Part shown: piece after piece, positions 1 to 12,734 of the stretch | How positions within the stretch are numbered: position 1 is the stretch's first letter | How the letters are laid out: every line of letters begins with the position of its first letter | Source: Batrachochytrium dendrobatidis JAM81 | Lineage: Eukaryota; Chytridiomycota; Chytridiomycetes; Rhizophydiales | Length of the DNA stretch: 64,000 bases | Direction: 5' to 3' | Assembly (NCBI RefSeq): GCF_000203795.2 | Contig: NW_006281101.1 | Coordinates: forward strand, 459,279 to 523,278 | The notes under the pieces: generated by a model | The model's database searches: none | Seen by the model: only the letters and a program-made list of their open reading frames with translations | Told to the model about the DNA's origin: nothing | Program-made: the position numbers and the translations under genes

Positions 1-46
1 TGTTTACAACCATCGAGTCAATGATTGATTTTAATCCTGTTTCTAG

Positions 47-2771
47 CAAACACACGAGCCGCTTCCAGCAAACATGCAGCTTACATTATTTTACGTCAAG
101 TTCAGAACATTGGCATCAAAAACCAAGCATCTGCTGGAAGAGATCGAGGAACGCTGTAACGGGCATCCAGAGTAAGCACTGAGTGTGTTGAATCATATTT
201 TTGACTTAATTATCAAGTAATTTGAGCACCTAATTAGTCATTACAAAATCATTCATATAGATATTTGGCATTGCTTCGCGATTGTTTCACATCTTATTTC
301 GTTGTTCGGCGTGCATTGCTTACTCCGTTTATTACCAATCATATGACAAACTTGAGTTCTACTTCTTCTGGACTTTTAGACTTTGTAAGATTGATGATGG
401 TTTTATTTTCAATCAAGTGTTGTTTTAAAAACGATGTTCAAGTACATTCATGCATTTTATATATTTTAGACGGCAAATGGATGTGCATACATGATTAGGC
501 TTTGTGCTGATGAATATCAGTTGTTTCGACAATTCTTTAATCTTGGAGAAGATAGCGTCATGTGAGTAAATCTTACCAACCTACATCAAATTAGATTGCC
601 TTGTGATCTAACCATTCAATGCATGATATAGCGAGTATCTAGAGTCTATCTCTACGCGACTTTACGAACACTTGCGACCACTGATTATTCGTGAAACAAA
701 GCTTGACACACTGTCAGAGATGTGCCAATCTTTGCAGAGCTATGTTCAAACGCTTGATCCAAAGCATGATTCAGAAACCGATGCTTCTGGACATTTCCTC
801 GACTCTTCAGAAACAAACTCTGCTCCTGTTCGTTATACTGTCCAGAAAATACTGGAAGATGCTCAGCAACGTTTTGCGTTTCGTGCTGAAATGTTTATCA
901 AGCAAGAGTTGCAGCAATTTAAACCTCGTGAAGCTGAGCTTCGAGTACTTGCTCGCGGTCGTGGATGTAAGTTTGTAAAATTCCATGTTTAGATTTGCTG
1001 ACACACTACGTGTATATTGGAAAATGTGTTGGCTAAAACGTTTAAATTTTTTGTTGCTTAGTGCCTCAGCCTGCCAATATCAACCTTAGTGTCGGTGTTG
1101 TTCCAGTGCTTACTGATTCGATAGAGCGGTCAGATACTAGAATGTCTATAGGACAAGATTCCAAGTATGTTAATCTTTTAGGTGCACCTCTGTCTGAAAA
1201 TCTTGAAGCAGCGTTAGAGCCCGTGGGATCTACAGCTCCTGGATCATTTGTGATTGGGAAGTTTGCGTATGGTGGTGGTGAATGGTATCCCACACTTCAA
1301 CGAACTCTCTATGTTCTTGGACGTCTTTACGGATCGGTTCCAGTACGTTGGTTTGAGATATGCTTTTAATATCGATGTCCTTTATTTGCCACTTTGTACT
1401 GATCCTTACATGTAGGGTCCTGTTTTTGAAGATCTTGCTCAGGAGGCTGTGGATTCTTGTCGTCAAACCCTCGTTGCAGCTACACAAATTCTATCTGAAA
1501 AAGAGGTATAGTTTCATTTTTATTGAGTTTTATATCGATCTTGTGAATCAGATTTGAGTATTGTGACTTTTGGTTGACTGTCACTTTTTAATATGTCTAA
1601 TACTCTTACATTGAAATGTTGAATTTTATAGTCAAAAATTGATGGTCAATTATTTTTGATCAAAAACTTGCTGATGTTGCGCGAACAAATATCTACTTTT
1701 GATGCTCGGTTCATTCGCAAAGAGGACTCGGTCAATTTTTTAGATATGGTGGAAGCATTTAAAGATGTAGTTCGAAACAGTCTACACGTCAGTGCATTAT
1801 CTACTATTGGCGATGCAATTATGGTTGCAAGTGCCACCAAAGTTGTTCAAAGCTATGCTGATGCCAAAGACGTAAGTTGTCAAATTAGTTTCTAGACTTG
1901 CTACAGTGAGATACTACGAGGATTGTATAAAAGTGGAGTATGTTGATAGTTTTCATGAATTGCTTGTAGATTTTGGATAAAGAGCTTAGAAGGGTTTGCG
2001 AGGATTTGATTTTGGAGACAGCCAAGAGCGCAGTAGAGCCAGTGTCATCCTTTATGCTCAAGGTCGGTACTATAGATTGCAAAATTAACTTGTGTAATGA
2101 GCTAGTTTTACTAGCATTTGATTTTTATCACTAATATTTGATGATCTGAATAGGTTGCTGCATTTCGACTTCGAAATGATGCACGACCTGCATCAAGTCG
2201 TGATTACCTCAGAAACCAGAGTTTTGCACAACCAAGTATGTCGATAAACCAGCGATTTGGTTTTAACCACTTGACTGATGTTTTATTTTTGATTGAATAT
2301 GTATATTGATAGATCAAATTGGAGTTATACATGATGCTTTCAAGGACACTGTTCAACGAAGATTGACGTTTACTGTTTCGCGTATTGCCGACTATCTTGG
2401 TGATAAAAAGACGCAGGGTGTACTGATTCGGATCATTCGGGTAAGTTGGATTCCTTGTGTAGACTATATTAAATGTATCTACAATCTCGTGTTTTGACTA
2501 GTCTATATACCTAAACTACAAATAGGGCAATATTATTGATACCTATCAATCGTTTGTCGATATTGTTCAAGTAGAATATGATGCAGCAACAAACTCGCAT
2601 ATTACTTCAGTCGCTGATATGGCAGTGCATATTGATTCTGCATGTGAACAAGGATTGCCAAATATACTGTCCAATGCATCTGACGAGCCTCGTGCAGTTG
2701 CAGCTCTTCCGAATGCATCTAAACCAGAAATAAGTCAATCCGACAACACTGAAAAGCCAAAATCAAACTAA
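47..2771 (+). CDS. COG3: COG3 (Sec34), conserved oligomeric Golgi complex subunit 3, 5'-truncated by window
   Basis: COG3 is a lobe-A subunit of the COG complex, which tethers vesicles during retrograde transport within the Golgi. Eleven exons can be joined in frame: 47-171, 261-384, 470-561, 632-966, 1062-1342, 1416-1505, 1632-1871, 1970-2062, 2154-2235, 2313-2440 and 2526-2771. They give about 611 C-terminal residues ending at TAA. Family-typical segments occur in the expected order: LTLFYVKFR near the left end, then YEHLRPLIIRETKLDTL, GEWYPTLQRTLYVLGRLY and DGQLFLIKNLLMLREQI, and finally DTYQSFVDIVQVEYD close to the C-terminus. All introns are short GT-AG introns and all phases agree. Bases 1-46 read as the end of an upstream intron, so the N-terminal exons lie outside. 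The next gene follows on the same strand after about 95 bp. The identification is by recalled family sequence and is strong. Confidence 0.9.
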
Positions 2772-2865
2772 ATATAGTGATAATGAAAACTTTATATCCG
2801 TACATTGCAGATACGCTAGTGAAGTGATGGTTAAATAAAAGACTGAATAGATTCGAGTTGCACCA

Positions 2866-4788
2866 ATGAAACGGAAAGCGGACAAGTTGACAGATGCGAA
2901 TACACCAGCGACTCCTGAAGCCAATACATGTGCCAAACATGGACTAGATGTTGACATGATACACTCTCTAGTATGTAGATATTGGACTGACATTCCACTG
3001 GCTCAATCTATTCGAATCCGTAATAATCCGTAATAATCCGAATGCATTGAATGGAAGATCCTTCAGTTTTGTAGCAGCAATCAAACTGCAAGTCTTGTTG
3101 CACAGATCGAATTAGAAAATGCATATCAACAGGCACTATTAGAAAAGGCAAGACTGCAGTGATTGTTTCTGTCATGTAAAGCAAGCCATTGCTCATCCAA
3201 TCCAACATAGAATACCCATTTTATACATCATGTCGGAATGAATATAGCAGCAGAGTTGCATAAAGACAAGCTCAATTCTGCTGGACTGCATTTACTGAAT
3301 TGTCTATGTATGACCCATCGACTCCTCAAATGCTTGAGAAAACAGACTCAAGTTCCAACTGGTTTGCTCCAGTCTGCAGCACAAGAACTTGGGCTTTGCA
3401 ACAATTTGTTTCTGACTGCTCTTTGGCAGGCATCTAATCGGAATGATGAAATGATAGTATTTCATGCAGTCGTTGCTTTACTTGATGTATTCAAAACTTG
3501 TCATCGGTTGGAATGTCGCAGTATTATACTAGAGCCTTTGTGGCTAGATCGTTGCTTATCAAAGGTAATCTTGACTTTTGATCAGTAAAGCTTATTTCAT
3601 TCTATATCCCAATGTAGTGGGCTTGATCTTGTAACTAATCGTTTGTTTTAGGCAGAAACAATCTTGACCACTACTGCAAGTATTGCTTTACAGAGAAAAA
3701 CTTTGCATTTATTGAACTACATTGCTATAAAATCGATGGATTTTGATTCTGTGCTGGTAATTCTTTCTTGGTGTATTATGAAATGCCAATCTACTCGAAT
3801 TTAATCGTGCCATTTTATCCTTTTGTTGGTAAATGGTTTCATCTCTGTAAAAGTCTGGATATAGTGATAGGATTTCTACCATCATTGCATCATTCGTACT
3901 CAAAACTTATTCATCCAAAAAAGACGTATCTAAATGGTGGGATTCCATACATCATCCTTCATTCACCGAGTTTTACTTTCCAAAAAATCAATCCCTCGAT
4001 CGACAATCTCTCAAGCTTATTATTCGAATATGTATATCGGTAGTCTCGAGTCCAATGATGCTTTCTTCAAAAGAGCTGAGCAACACATTTCTCGAAAAAA
4101 TGAATGATTTACTTGTGCATATATACGGTATATATGCTCATCTCAACACACATATGGTCAATGATGTCTTGTGACTAATATAAATGCATTTATTTTGACT
4201 ATTTTAGGATCTGACTATGAATGTGTTTCTGACCAACTGTTTAAGCTTTTTAGCGACCACGACTCTGATCTTGTCTGGCTTTTGGAACGGGTGCTTGCAA
4301 TGCAAGTATCGGATGATTATGCCAAGTTTAGAAACCACCTGAAAGGATCATTAAACAGCATCAAAGGCGTGCAATCAGTGTTGGACACATGTGCTCCATC
4401 AGCCATGTTTTTAAAACTGATGGAAATGTGGGGGTTTGATCACCAATGCCTCTTGGATCTGGTCATTTCAGATGATACATGCTTTTATAATTATCTTTCA
4501 GAGTATCTGCATTTTATTGCACACAATCCATGGAACTTGGCTTTAGAATGCAAGGCAATAACTGCCAAAATTTTCATCAAGGATCTTGAAGATGGTCATG
4601 CTGATGATGACAGCAATGAACCAACAGACTACTATTCTTCCACAATATCTACACTTGATGACCTGCTCGAATCGATAAACGCATTGATTTCCAAAAAACT
4701 AATCTCAAGTAATGTATCCAGTCTAATACAGGCTTTGTGCCAGTTTAGAGTATCTCAAAATCAAATAAACGAGCTTGTTGATGAGTGA
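2866..4788 (+). CDS. Lines homolog (LINS1-like) protein
   Basis: This is a multi-exon gene. Its 3' half resembles the Lines/LINS1 family, known from Drosophila segmentation and human neurodevelopment, with no defined biochemical role. The clearest evidence is the exon at 4209-4788, which encodes DLVWLLERVL and then GFDHQCLLDLVISDDTCF and YLSEYLHFI. This is the pattern at the end of the Lines N-terminal domain. Upstream exons are 3238 or slightly earlier to about 3565, 3653-3759 (LQRKTLHLLNYIAIKSMDFD), and about 3855-4131, whose acceptor is a plain AAG. The protein is predicted to be mostly helical, with no membrane segments. The start at 2866 (MKRKADKLTD) and the joins between about 2970 and 3240 are unresolved, because no donor/acceptor pair there gives a fully convincing frame. 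The last exon stops 74 bp from the 3' end of the convergent IFRD gene. Confidence 0.6.
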
Positions 4789-4862
4789 ATCCTGCAAAAA
4801 TATGTATGTTTAATGAAACCAAAAATGCAGAAATGAAAAAAAGCTCACTTGGTGAGATGCAA

Positions 4863-6819
4863 TCAGTCGTTGTTGCCAATTTTAAGAGAAGTGCGACTGC
4901 CTCTCATTTCCTTCAATGCCTTGGTTCGTGCTTTGCCAATAATGGATTGAAACAAACGTCGATCTGTTGATGTTACTTTTCCCATGGTCGGTCCATCAAA
5001 TGAAAGGTGTAGAATTTGCTGTACGGTCTGGTTTTCACTCAAATGCACACTAAATCCCTCGCCAATGGCATCTCGCAAGGCATTGAGTCGTCTAATTTTG
5101 ATCCATGAATTGCATTCCAGTGTCTCCTGCTTGATCTTGAGTTTCACCAGTGGAGTTGTATTGCTCTGTTGAAAAATAAATCAAACGTTTAAATCAAAAA
5201 CAATGTGATTCAACACCTGTTGATTGATAGTCCAGTATCGGCAAAAACATTAAATGTGTGCTTTACCTCGACAGTGTTTAGAATATCCCGAAAAGCTGAT
5301 TTTTGAACCGATCGCTCTTTTTTTGCTCGGTGTCGCTGGCTATCTATTGTAAAATCATTGTATGAGAATCATATCTGTACATATACTATCCCAAGTATTG
5401 TTTAATAAAACTAAATACCTTGTGAGAGGAATCTAAGCTGCTGAAGAAGCTCATTCTTGCTTTCATAGTAGGGCTCTGTTTTTGGTGCCTCGTCCTAGTA
5501 TATTAAAAACCTCGTGTCAGTAATATGCAAAATGAATCTTGGAAAAATATCAAATCCATACCTCTTCTGCAGTAGCCATCCGATCTTCAATAACAATGGC
5601 AATGTTTTCACCTGCAGCAATGCGCACATCCACATCATCTGATTCAAGTAACTCTACATGTGCATCTAAAATTCTAAAATAAAATACAAGTGGCAGATTG
5701 GTAAATCAACCATGCAAGTCTGAGCAAATACATTTGATTGTTACTAACCGATTATAGCCTTCTTGCCCTTGTCGAGTAGAAGCCGATGGATACAGTAATC
5801 CATAGGCTTCTACCGCAGCATGAATCACAATTTCTTCTTCGTCATGAGCTGAGATTACATCTTCAAAATAGTCTAGCAGCTCCCATGTAGCAGAATCTCC
5901 CATATCCTCAATTAACGAGATAATGGCAAGCGCGATAATACTCTGGTATATTGGAGTTGTACAACAGTTGAAAATATAGCCATGACAAATTAAACTCGAG
6001 TAAAACAAAGCTAAAGTTGGTAAATACATGTTCAACTTACAGATGGCTTGATTTCACTAGACCCATCTCGAATACCATCTTGCAATATTTTGATTACATC
6101 GTCATAAAAGGCTGGTTGGCTTCCTCCAGAAATCCATAGCAAAGATAAAACTAATCCACATAGGAATAGGCCAATTGGTATACAGATTAGATATAACAAA
6201 GTACAAGTTGGATTAGATATGCACATACCTCTATTGGCAAGAATGCCTTCGGGCCCATCGCGACGGGCACATCGCTTGACAGGATCAATCCAAGAACTCA
6301 TTTTGCCATCTAAAAGGTCATGTCTGTATTTGTTTGATAGTCCCTTGATGATCTGGTTTAATGCCGTTTCTCTTACACTGCATCCAGAGTTTGAAATAAT
6401 AGATGACCAGTCCAATGTACATGGTTTAGATATAGAAGCCCGTCATGATAGAAATGAATTAACCCAATTGAACGGATGATCCATATCTATTCTCCAACAG
6501 CCTAGAGCAATACACACCTTGCTCTCTTTTCCCCCAAGTCTTCAAATGCCTTCAAGAATGTACTGTCAGTGCACTCTTCCCCAAAACTAAAGGGCTCATC
6601 CCGCAAGGACTGCTGAGAGCCACCTCGGGTCATGCTGGGGGAAGTATCCTGACTTGGATGAGAGCCAATAGAGTCCATAGTAGCATGGCTTATCTCTGAA
6701 TGACCATCTTCCGAGTCAGAGTCACTCCTTTTGTTCTGAGAAGCAAATGATGATGTCTTGCTTGTCTTCCTGCCTTTATTTCCTGACCGACCCATCTGCT
6801 CACTTACAACTGTACCCAC
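4863..6819 (-). CDS. Interferon-related developmental regulator (IFRD) family protein
   Basis: IFRD proteins are armadillo/HEAT-like; the mammalian members bind translationally inactive ribosomes and act as transcriptional co-regulators. Eight exons join in phase: 6819-6518, 6377-6229, 6150-6041, 5942-5749, 5673-5562, 5494-5419, 5343-5267 and 5165-4863. They total 1323 nt, or 440 residues. The N-terminus is basic and then Ser/Asp-rich. A helical-repeat region follows, including VDVRIAAGENIAIVIED, which is very close to the metazoan VNMRIAAGESLALLFE. The C-terminal IFRD signature is also present: QRHRAKKERSVQKSAFRDIL, then LECNSWIKIRRLNALRDAIG, and a tail resembling GKARTKALKEMR. An alternative ATG at 6795 (MGRSGNKGRK) could be the real start, because the eight residues before it look like leader. 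The 3' end converges on the LINS1-like gene. Confidence 0.88.
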
Positions 6820-7354
6820 GTAAAATAAAACACTTGTATTTATCTTGCAGTAACTGTTCTGCTTTGGATAATCAATGCTTGATAAAGTTGCGTTTTTCCA
6901 CTACACATCAACTTTATCAATATACATTGTTAATCCTTCAATAAACACAACGTTTGTCGTATGATGTACACAATCAAACCATCGGTTTGAACTGAAGTAA
7001 TCTCATCATTTGACATGGCCATACATTGTACAATGACCAAATTGATGCATTGTAATCCAAATATTGGTTTGATTGTTGCCAAATCTATACAAACTTTGTA
7101 TTTTAATCAGATACATTCGCGCTCCAGTTCAACATATTTTAGGGATGCAACTCTACATGCCAATCACCAAACAGTATCAATCAACTAAACAGTGTATATG
7201 GCACGATGCCATCTCGTTTCTATAAACTAAATATATACAGCACTTGCTTCTTGTTTTTTAATTTTACCGAAAAACTTGTGCAATAATTTTCCACTCTAAA
7301 GGGTTTTCAGATGCATATCGCAAAACGTATCAAATCATATTAAATTTTAATATT
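6820..7354. other. Intergenic, between two minus-strand genes
   Basis: This is about 535 bp of AT-rich DNA lying 5' of the IFRD gene and 3' of the coiled-coil gene. It presumably holds the IFRD promoter and the coiled-coil gene's 3' UTR. No convincing open frame, RNA gene or repeat was seen. A short CACGTAAAAT string near 6815-6830 recalls the core of the terminal repeats described at 26369 and 50462, but it is too short to interpret. Confidence 0.4.
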
Positions 7355-10300
7355 TTATAATCTACGTAGCCCAACAAATCCATGACCTAGCGACACTTGC
7401 TTACGAACGCCGTGGTAGTGAATCGACAAAGTGCTTTTGGCGGGTAATGCTAGGAAATCCTATATTCAAAATTGTACTCGAATTAATTATCGATTGATAT
7501 CAACACTTGATATTGAATTTCACTGTTGATCACTAGTTGTATCATTACGTCAACAACCTATTTACTTGATGAAAAGCTTACCACAAGACTAATACCAGTC
7601 ACTGTTCCAGGCTCTAATTTACCGTTGCCATCTACAACAAATCCAGATGAATGGTGTACAACATATGAGGGGGAGTTAATCGCTGAAAGAACTGATTCTC
7701 CGTTCACTACCAATTGTATGGAGGGTTTAGATTTTGTGAATATTGCCAATGTAATTTCGTATAGACCAGCATCTGTTATCCGCAATTGAACCTGATCTTG
7801 ACTCCATTTGAAATTTTCTGGTTCTGTATAAAATAAACGCCAAGCTTAGTGCAAATAAAAAGTAGTATAGATTACAATGTTTTTAATCACTTGACCCACC
7901 TGTATTGACAGTTTGGCAGTTCCATGGGATACCACTACCCATTTTCAACGATCCGCAATTCCATAACCATTGAGCACATCTGTAAAATGGCTGAGATACC
8001 TGCATAGAAAATAGAGATTTGCATTCGCTAAGATCTGAACAAAGTAGAAAAAGCTTTTCATCAAACTCTCGTGTCAGTCGTTTTGATATATTGTGGATTT
8101 CCTCATATTCATCATGGTTTTGCTCCATCAATTTCAATTTGTCGTTCCACACAATCTCGACATGATTTCTTGCCAATTCTGCCATCTGCTCTTTTATGAG
8201 TGTATCCTGCTTGGTTTGAAATGGTCGATTCTCATCTATAAATGTTTTGATTTGTTTTTTGGTCCATGCCTTGATATCATGTCGTAACTTGCTTTCTACT
8301 TGCACTATTGATTTTTCTAATGTCATGGCTGCTGATGCTGCGCTGTTTACCGTTGATAGTGCGTCAAAAATTTCTTGTTTGATTTTTGCTTGCTTGGTAT
8401 CAATACTATTGGTGATGGAGATTTTATGATCCTGTAGCATTAGATTAACAATCTTTTGAATGGTTTCTTCTGTATGTTTTGATTCTAAATATGACGAGTT
8501 TCCAATCTGTTTTTGATTGTGCGAGCAAGATGGGATAGCAATTATTTTTTGGTTCAATATTTGAAGTTCTTTGTGCACAGCAATAAGCTTGCCATCAACG
8601 ATTCGTTTCACTCCAGAATTTTTTAATCTTTTTTCTGACACTCTTTTGAGTTCGTCGCGTGTTGCAATATGGCGAGAGAGTTCTTCCAATACTGATATGT
8701 CGACTTTTCTTGCCAACTTTTTTTGTAACTGACGCACTACTTTTACTAGACGATTGACATTGACTGTATGCGAAAGTGTGTTGACACTTTGAATATTTTC
8801 TTTGACGTTATTTTGTTGTGACTGGATAGATATGGGCTGCGGTGAAGGGTTAGGGTGGTTGAGCAACTCAGTGTTTGTTGATCCAAGAAAAGTTTGTGTT
8901 TTCGCTAAATCAATAACTGGGTTTGATGTAGTGATATTATTAGCCGAGTTATTGATCAAGTCCCGCAGCTCAAAAACTAAAAATTGTAGCTTTTCATGAT
9001 CAATGCCAAGTTTTTTGATTTGCTCCACGCACTCAGTATATTGTACCTTTTCTTTTTCATTATTCATAACAGTTACTAAAGTTGGTTGATCCACAATTTG
9101 ATGTGCAGATGGTGTTTGATGTGAATCGGGTTCTGTTTTACTTGTGACAGTTGGAGATGCGTTGGATAAAACGTGTTGGTTTTTGTGCTCAGAAAGTCCT
9201 TTGGCTAAACTGTTTCGTTGATAGGTTTGCAGATGAACTGGCCTATATATCGCGTTGTTTTTTTTATGAACGTTATTAGATACAATGAGTTTTTCCAATT
9301 GCTCTATTTTGGATATAATGACAGATATTGTGTCTTTGCCAACCTCACGATCAGCACCAGATGAATTTGAAAGTCCCCGAAGTTCAGGTACGATTTGAAC
9401 AACAATTGGCTGATCACCTTGGTATTCGTTTTTGAAGCAAGTGTCTGGTACACATTCATAAGGTGTATTCCTTGAACAAGAGTTACGCTGACTGGACGAG
9501 TTGTGATATGCAGTATAGATAGTGGCTGGGCGTTTTGGGGATACCTTTTCTATAATACTATGGCGAAGTGATTCAAGCTGGGTAAGTGCTGCATCAATGG
9601 GCGTTGTATGTGGTGTTGTCGCGGTACTCAAATGATGCTTGTGATGACTGGTAGCATTTTCCTTTTTGGATAAAAGGGTTTCAAGTAATGAAACTCGAGT
9701 TTCAAGATCTTTTTTGATTTGTACTTTCTTGCTGAGAGATGGGGTGATGCGTTCATTTTCAACGATAGGAGACTGAAGTGGATGCTCTAAAATACTATTA
9801 GACTGATGTGAAGTGGGGAGGGATATACCATCTTGATTTGTTGGTTGTAAGACATTATCGATTTGAGTTTCAACTTTGGCTGTTTGGATTTGGTTTACAG
9901 TAAAATCGTTTGATAAACTGGTCAGAGTTTCAGATTCAATACGGGGTGGTTCATAGGGTTGTGTTTGCGTCACTGCATTAACGAGATTAATGACCTTATT
10001 TTCAAGCACTGGATGATCAGTACATGCAAAGGTTTCTAAAATATGAGCATCAGTGTTACTAGGCTTTACTTGATTAGTATCTGGAATCAAGCTTGACTGT
10101 GGTGGCTCATTACGCGATATATTAGATTGCGACTGCAAATTTTGTAAACTAGCTTCCATACTCTGCATTCTTGATAATATAGAATTCATGCGCTCTTCAA
10201 ATGCATTTTGCATAGCTTCTGACATGCTAGTTTCGATATGCGTCATGGGCATTTTTACGATTGCTGCTGATTTAGATGTATCAGAGGAGCTTGATGTGGA

Positions 10301-11797
10301 CGATATGGCGCAATTTGCAGCATCTGTAGTGATGGATACAGTGTTTCCGCTAGCGCTTGGAATACTACCGCGCAGACTAGATGAACTTTGAATTGCATCA
10401 ATTTCTGCTACAGCGAATTGAAGTGCCCTTATTGCACGATCGTGCTCCTTTAATGCAACAAGAACATGCTGAATCTCTTTGGTTTCTGGAGACATTACTG
10501 GAGACATTACTGTAGATGCTCGAGGTGTTTTTGTACTTACAGAAAGCGGCGAAGCCAAGTTGCTTGAATCAATTGAGATACCAAGCAATGGCTTATTTTG
10601 GCTTGCTCTCAATATAGACTGGTTATCTGGTGCATCATTTGAATTTTGACATAAAGATGTCCTGATATTTTCCTCTGTAGAATGCAGTTCTTCTATTAGG
10701 TCATCTTTCTTGAGAGTTGATGTATTTACTATATTTTCAGTCGTGGAAATTTTTGGAGAAACTGAAGCTTGAGATTTGGATACAGATTGGAGCGGACGGT
10801 TTTGCTTTGGCATTGAAAATGCCGTTGCTTTGGATGCCAATCTCGAAAAATTTGTAGCAGCGATAGATTTGCTTGGCGATGCAGGATATAGTGGCCTAGA
10901 AGTCGCACTAAGAGTAATACTTGGTGAAGAAGATTGGCCTTTACTTGTTTGTGGCATTGTACCAGCAATAAATATGGGTGTGGGTAGTTTGGTTTGTATT
11001 TTTGTATTGGATGCTTGCTGAGCTGTAGATGTCAAGATTGTCACCCGCTTGTGGGTTGAACTCCTTTGCGCTGTAAAATCACCATCATCTGAGGGTTTCA
11101 CGACATCAGATCCTGCTTGAACAGTTTTCACATTTGGAGGGATTATCTGCCGAATAAATGGAACAGGATCATCTACTAATGTCTGAGTCGGATCACTTGT
11201 ACTTGTCTTTAAAGCATTATTGGCATCTTGTGAAGGATGCGCAGGTAATGCAACGACAGACCTACGGGATGCATTCACGCTATTATAATCATTGGGTTCT
11301 GCTTCCTCTTCTGATATATGAGCGTCAATGATGCTTTTAACCCATTTCTCGCTACCAGCTTTTTTGTCTGCACCAGTCTGACCTTCTAAATTCATATCTA
11401 GCGACTGAGTTTGATAACTATATCCACTTGCCTCATCGTCAGTTGAAGTCACGTATTGACTATTAAATGAAATCTGTGATATGCCAGTAAGGGATGCAGT
11501 ATCAGAGAGAAACGGTGCTGCGCTCTTTAAAAAAATATCGTTTTGGAGAGGCGATAGTGCTCTAGGGGTTTGCTGTAGAGTTGCTGGTAATACTTCTGAT
11601 GGTGTAGCCTGTAGCTGAAGATGGTCTTGTTGGGTATCTAGCAATTCATGAACACGTTCCATTTGAATCATCATTCGCGTTTGAACAGTGCAAGTTTCGT
11701 TACAGCTAGCGACAATGGAGAGATAAAATGAAAACTGTCTGCAGCCATCATTTTCAGTGTGTATCATGTGTTTGAAAAGTACTCGCGTACATTTCAT
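7355..11797 (-). CDS. Large coiled-coil protein with C-terminal C1q/TNF-like beta domain (family unnamed)
   Basis: Three 3' exons join in phase: about 11797-7900, 7823-7582 and 7459-7355. They give about 1414 residues if translation starts at 11797. An internal ATG at 11674 (MMIQMERVHELL) is an attractive alternative, and a further 5' exon may lie in 11863-12108. The first two thirds are Ser/Thr/Gln-rich, with scattered heptad stretches such as KTEIQHVLVALKEHDRAIRA. The region near residues 1000-1250 is a dense Lys/Glu coiled coil. The last ~130 residues are globular and conserved-looking. They contain a Trp-rich lead-in (AQWLWNCGSLKMGSGIPW), GLYEITLAIFTKSKPSIQ, LVVNGESVL, YVVHHSSG and the final exon DFLALPAKSTLSIHY...GFVGLRRL. 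I recall this arrangement from coiled-coil proteins of flagellated protists with a C1q/TNF-like jelly-roll end, but I cannot name the family. No enzyme motif was seen. The role is unknown; a cytoskeletal or ciliary one is only a guess. Confidence 0.7.
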
Positions 11798-12075
11798 TCA
11801 ACTACACTTTTGTGCATGTTGGGTTTAGTTGTTACCTGTGCGACAACCATACCAAATCCACAGTGCTCACTTGGAGATTGGGAAAAACTAGGTTTACAAT
11901 ATGGGCTGTCTTTTTGATGTTGTTTTGCAAATATCCATAGATTGTTCATCTGCTGATCCAAATGGCAGAAACATCCATCAATCGTGTTTCCTGTGTTGTG
12001 GCAACAATCCGAGTTGTTGATACGACCAGTTTCTGAACAGCTTGCTGTTCTTTTTGATTCAATATAAAACATCAC
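11790..12075. repeat. Repeat copy A (similar to 32815-33035)
   Basis: A stretch of roughly 250-280 bp is recognisably similar, in the same orientation, to 32815-33035. Shared islands include TTCATTCAAC (11793 and 32825), the 16-mer at 11937-11952 / 32907-32922 (ATAGATTGTTCATCTG), and a CAACAATC..GA.TTGTTGA block. On the minus strand copy A holds an open frame of 104 codons (12108-11797) with many Cys, for example SDCCHNTG and IDGCFCHLDQQMNNLW. That frame may be a 5' exon of the coiled-coil gene, since a good donor (CCAA|GTGAGC) lies inside it. Copy B has stops in the same frame. Confidence 0.55.
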
Positions 12076-12108
12076 TCGTTTGTTTTGACACAAACTTTTG
12101 CGATCCAT

Positions 12109-12734
12109 TTATAGAGTCTATGCTAACCTAAAACAATCGTGTAGTTTTACAACGGAAAGTCCATGTTTTGAAATGCAGCAGCCTGTTTGTTACCATCTAA
12201 CTGGTTTCTATGTAATCAAAAATATATTTTCCCTTTCGCTCTCTCTCTTTTGTCGATATCCATGAGCGACTCAAATTCACAATTGATACGAATTATTTCA
12301 TGAGATTGACTGTTTATTATACTGACTCTCTTATGGGTGTTTCATTTCCATGAATACAGCCGTAAGAGCAAACGTGGTCTAAACCCAAGTGCTATTGCCA
12401 ATGTCAACAATAAAATGCAACAGGGGAGTGGTAATCTCGCACAACTTACCAGACCAGTTTAAAACACAATGGCAAGCAAGTTCTAATATATCAAATTTAG
12501 CTGAAGTTTCCTGGTTGGTTTCGCTTGTAATGCAGTAAATAAAGGTGGTATGTTGGATATGCAAATCATATATAGTCGTATTTAGCTTATATACCCATAT
12601 TTTAATTCTGAGTGACAAGCAAGCTATCAATCTACAAAATAGTGAATGCCACACAGATGAGTAGCCAAATCATCAAGCATTTGCAAAAAGTAATTTAAGA
12701 AATCGTGATATCAACATTTCAATAATCAGCACAA
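12109..12734. other. Intergenic, no gene seen
   Basis: About 625 bp lie between the possible 5' exon of the coiled-coil gene and the 3' end of the ZFC3H1-like gene. The minus-strand open frame at 12379-12654 has no recognisable protein features and looks like chance. A pyrimidine-rich stretch near 12230-12252 (TCGCTCTCTCTCTTTTGTCG) could be promoter-associated. Nothing else was found. Confidence 0.4.

Noticed and set aside
3017..3040. Tandem CGTAATAATC units in the LINS1-like 5' region
   Set aside because: Only two short units in AT-rich DNA; not a meaningful repeat.
10495..10520. Short tandem GGAGACATTACT duplication in the coiled-coil gene
   Set aside because: Two 15-bp units encoding VMSPVMSP are ordinary low-complexity coding sequence.
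12379..12654. Minus-strand 91-codon frame between the coiled-coil and ZFC3H1-like genes
   Set aside because: No recognisable motif, no splice partners, and composition not distinct from non-coding AT-rich DNA.
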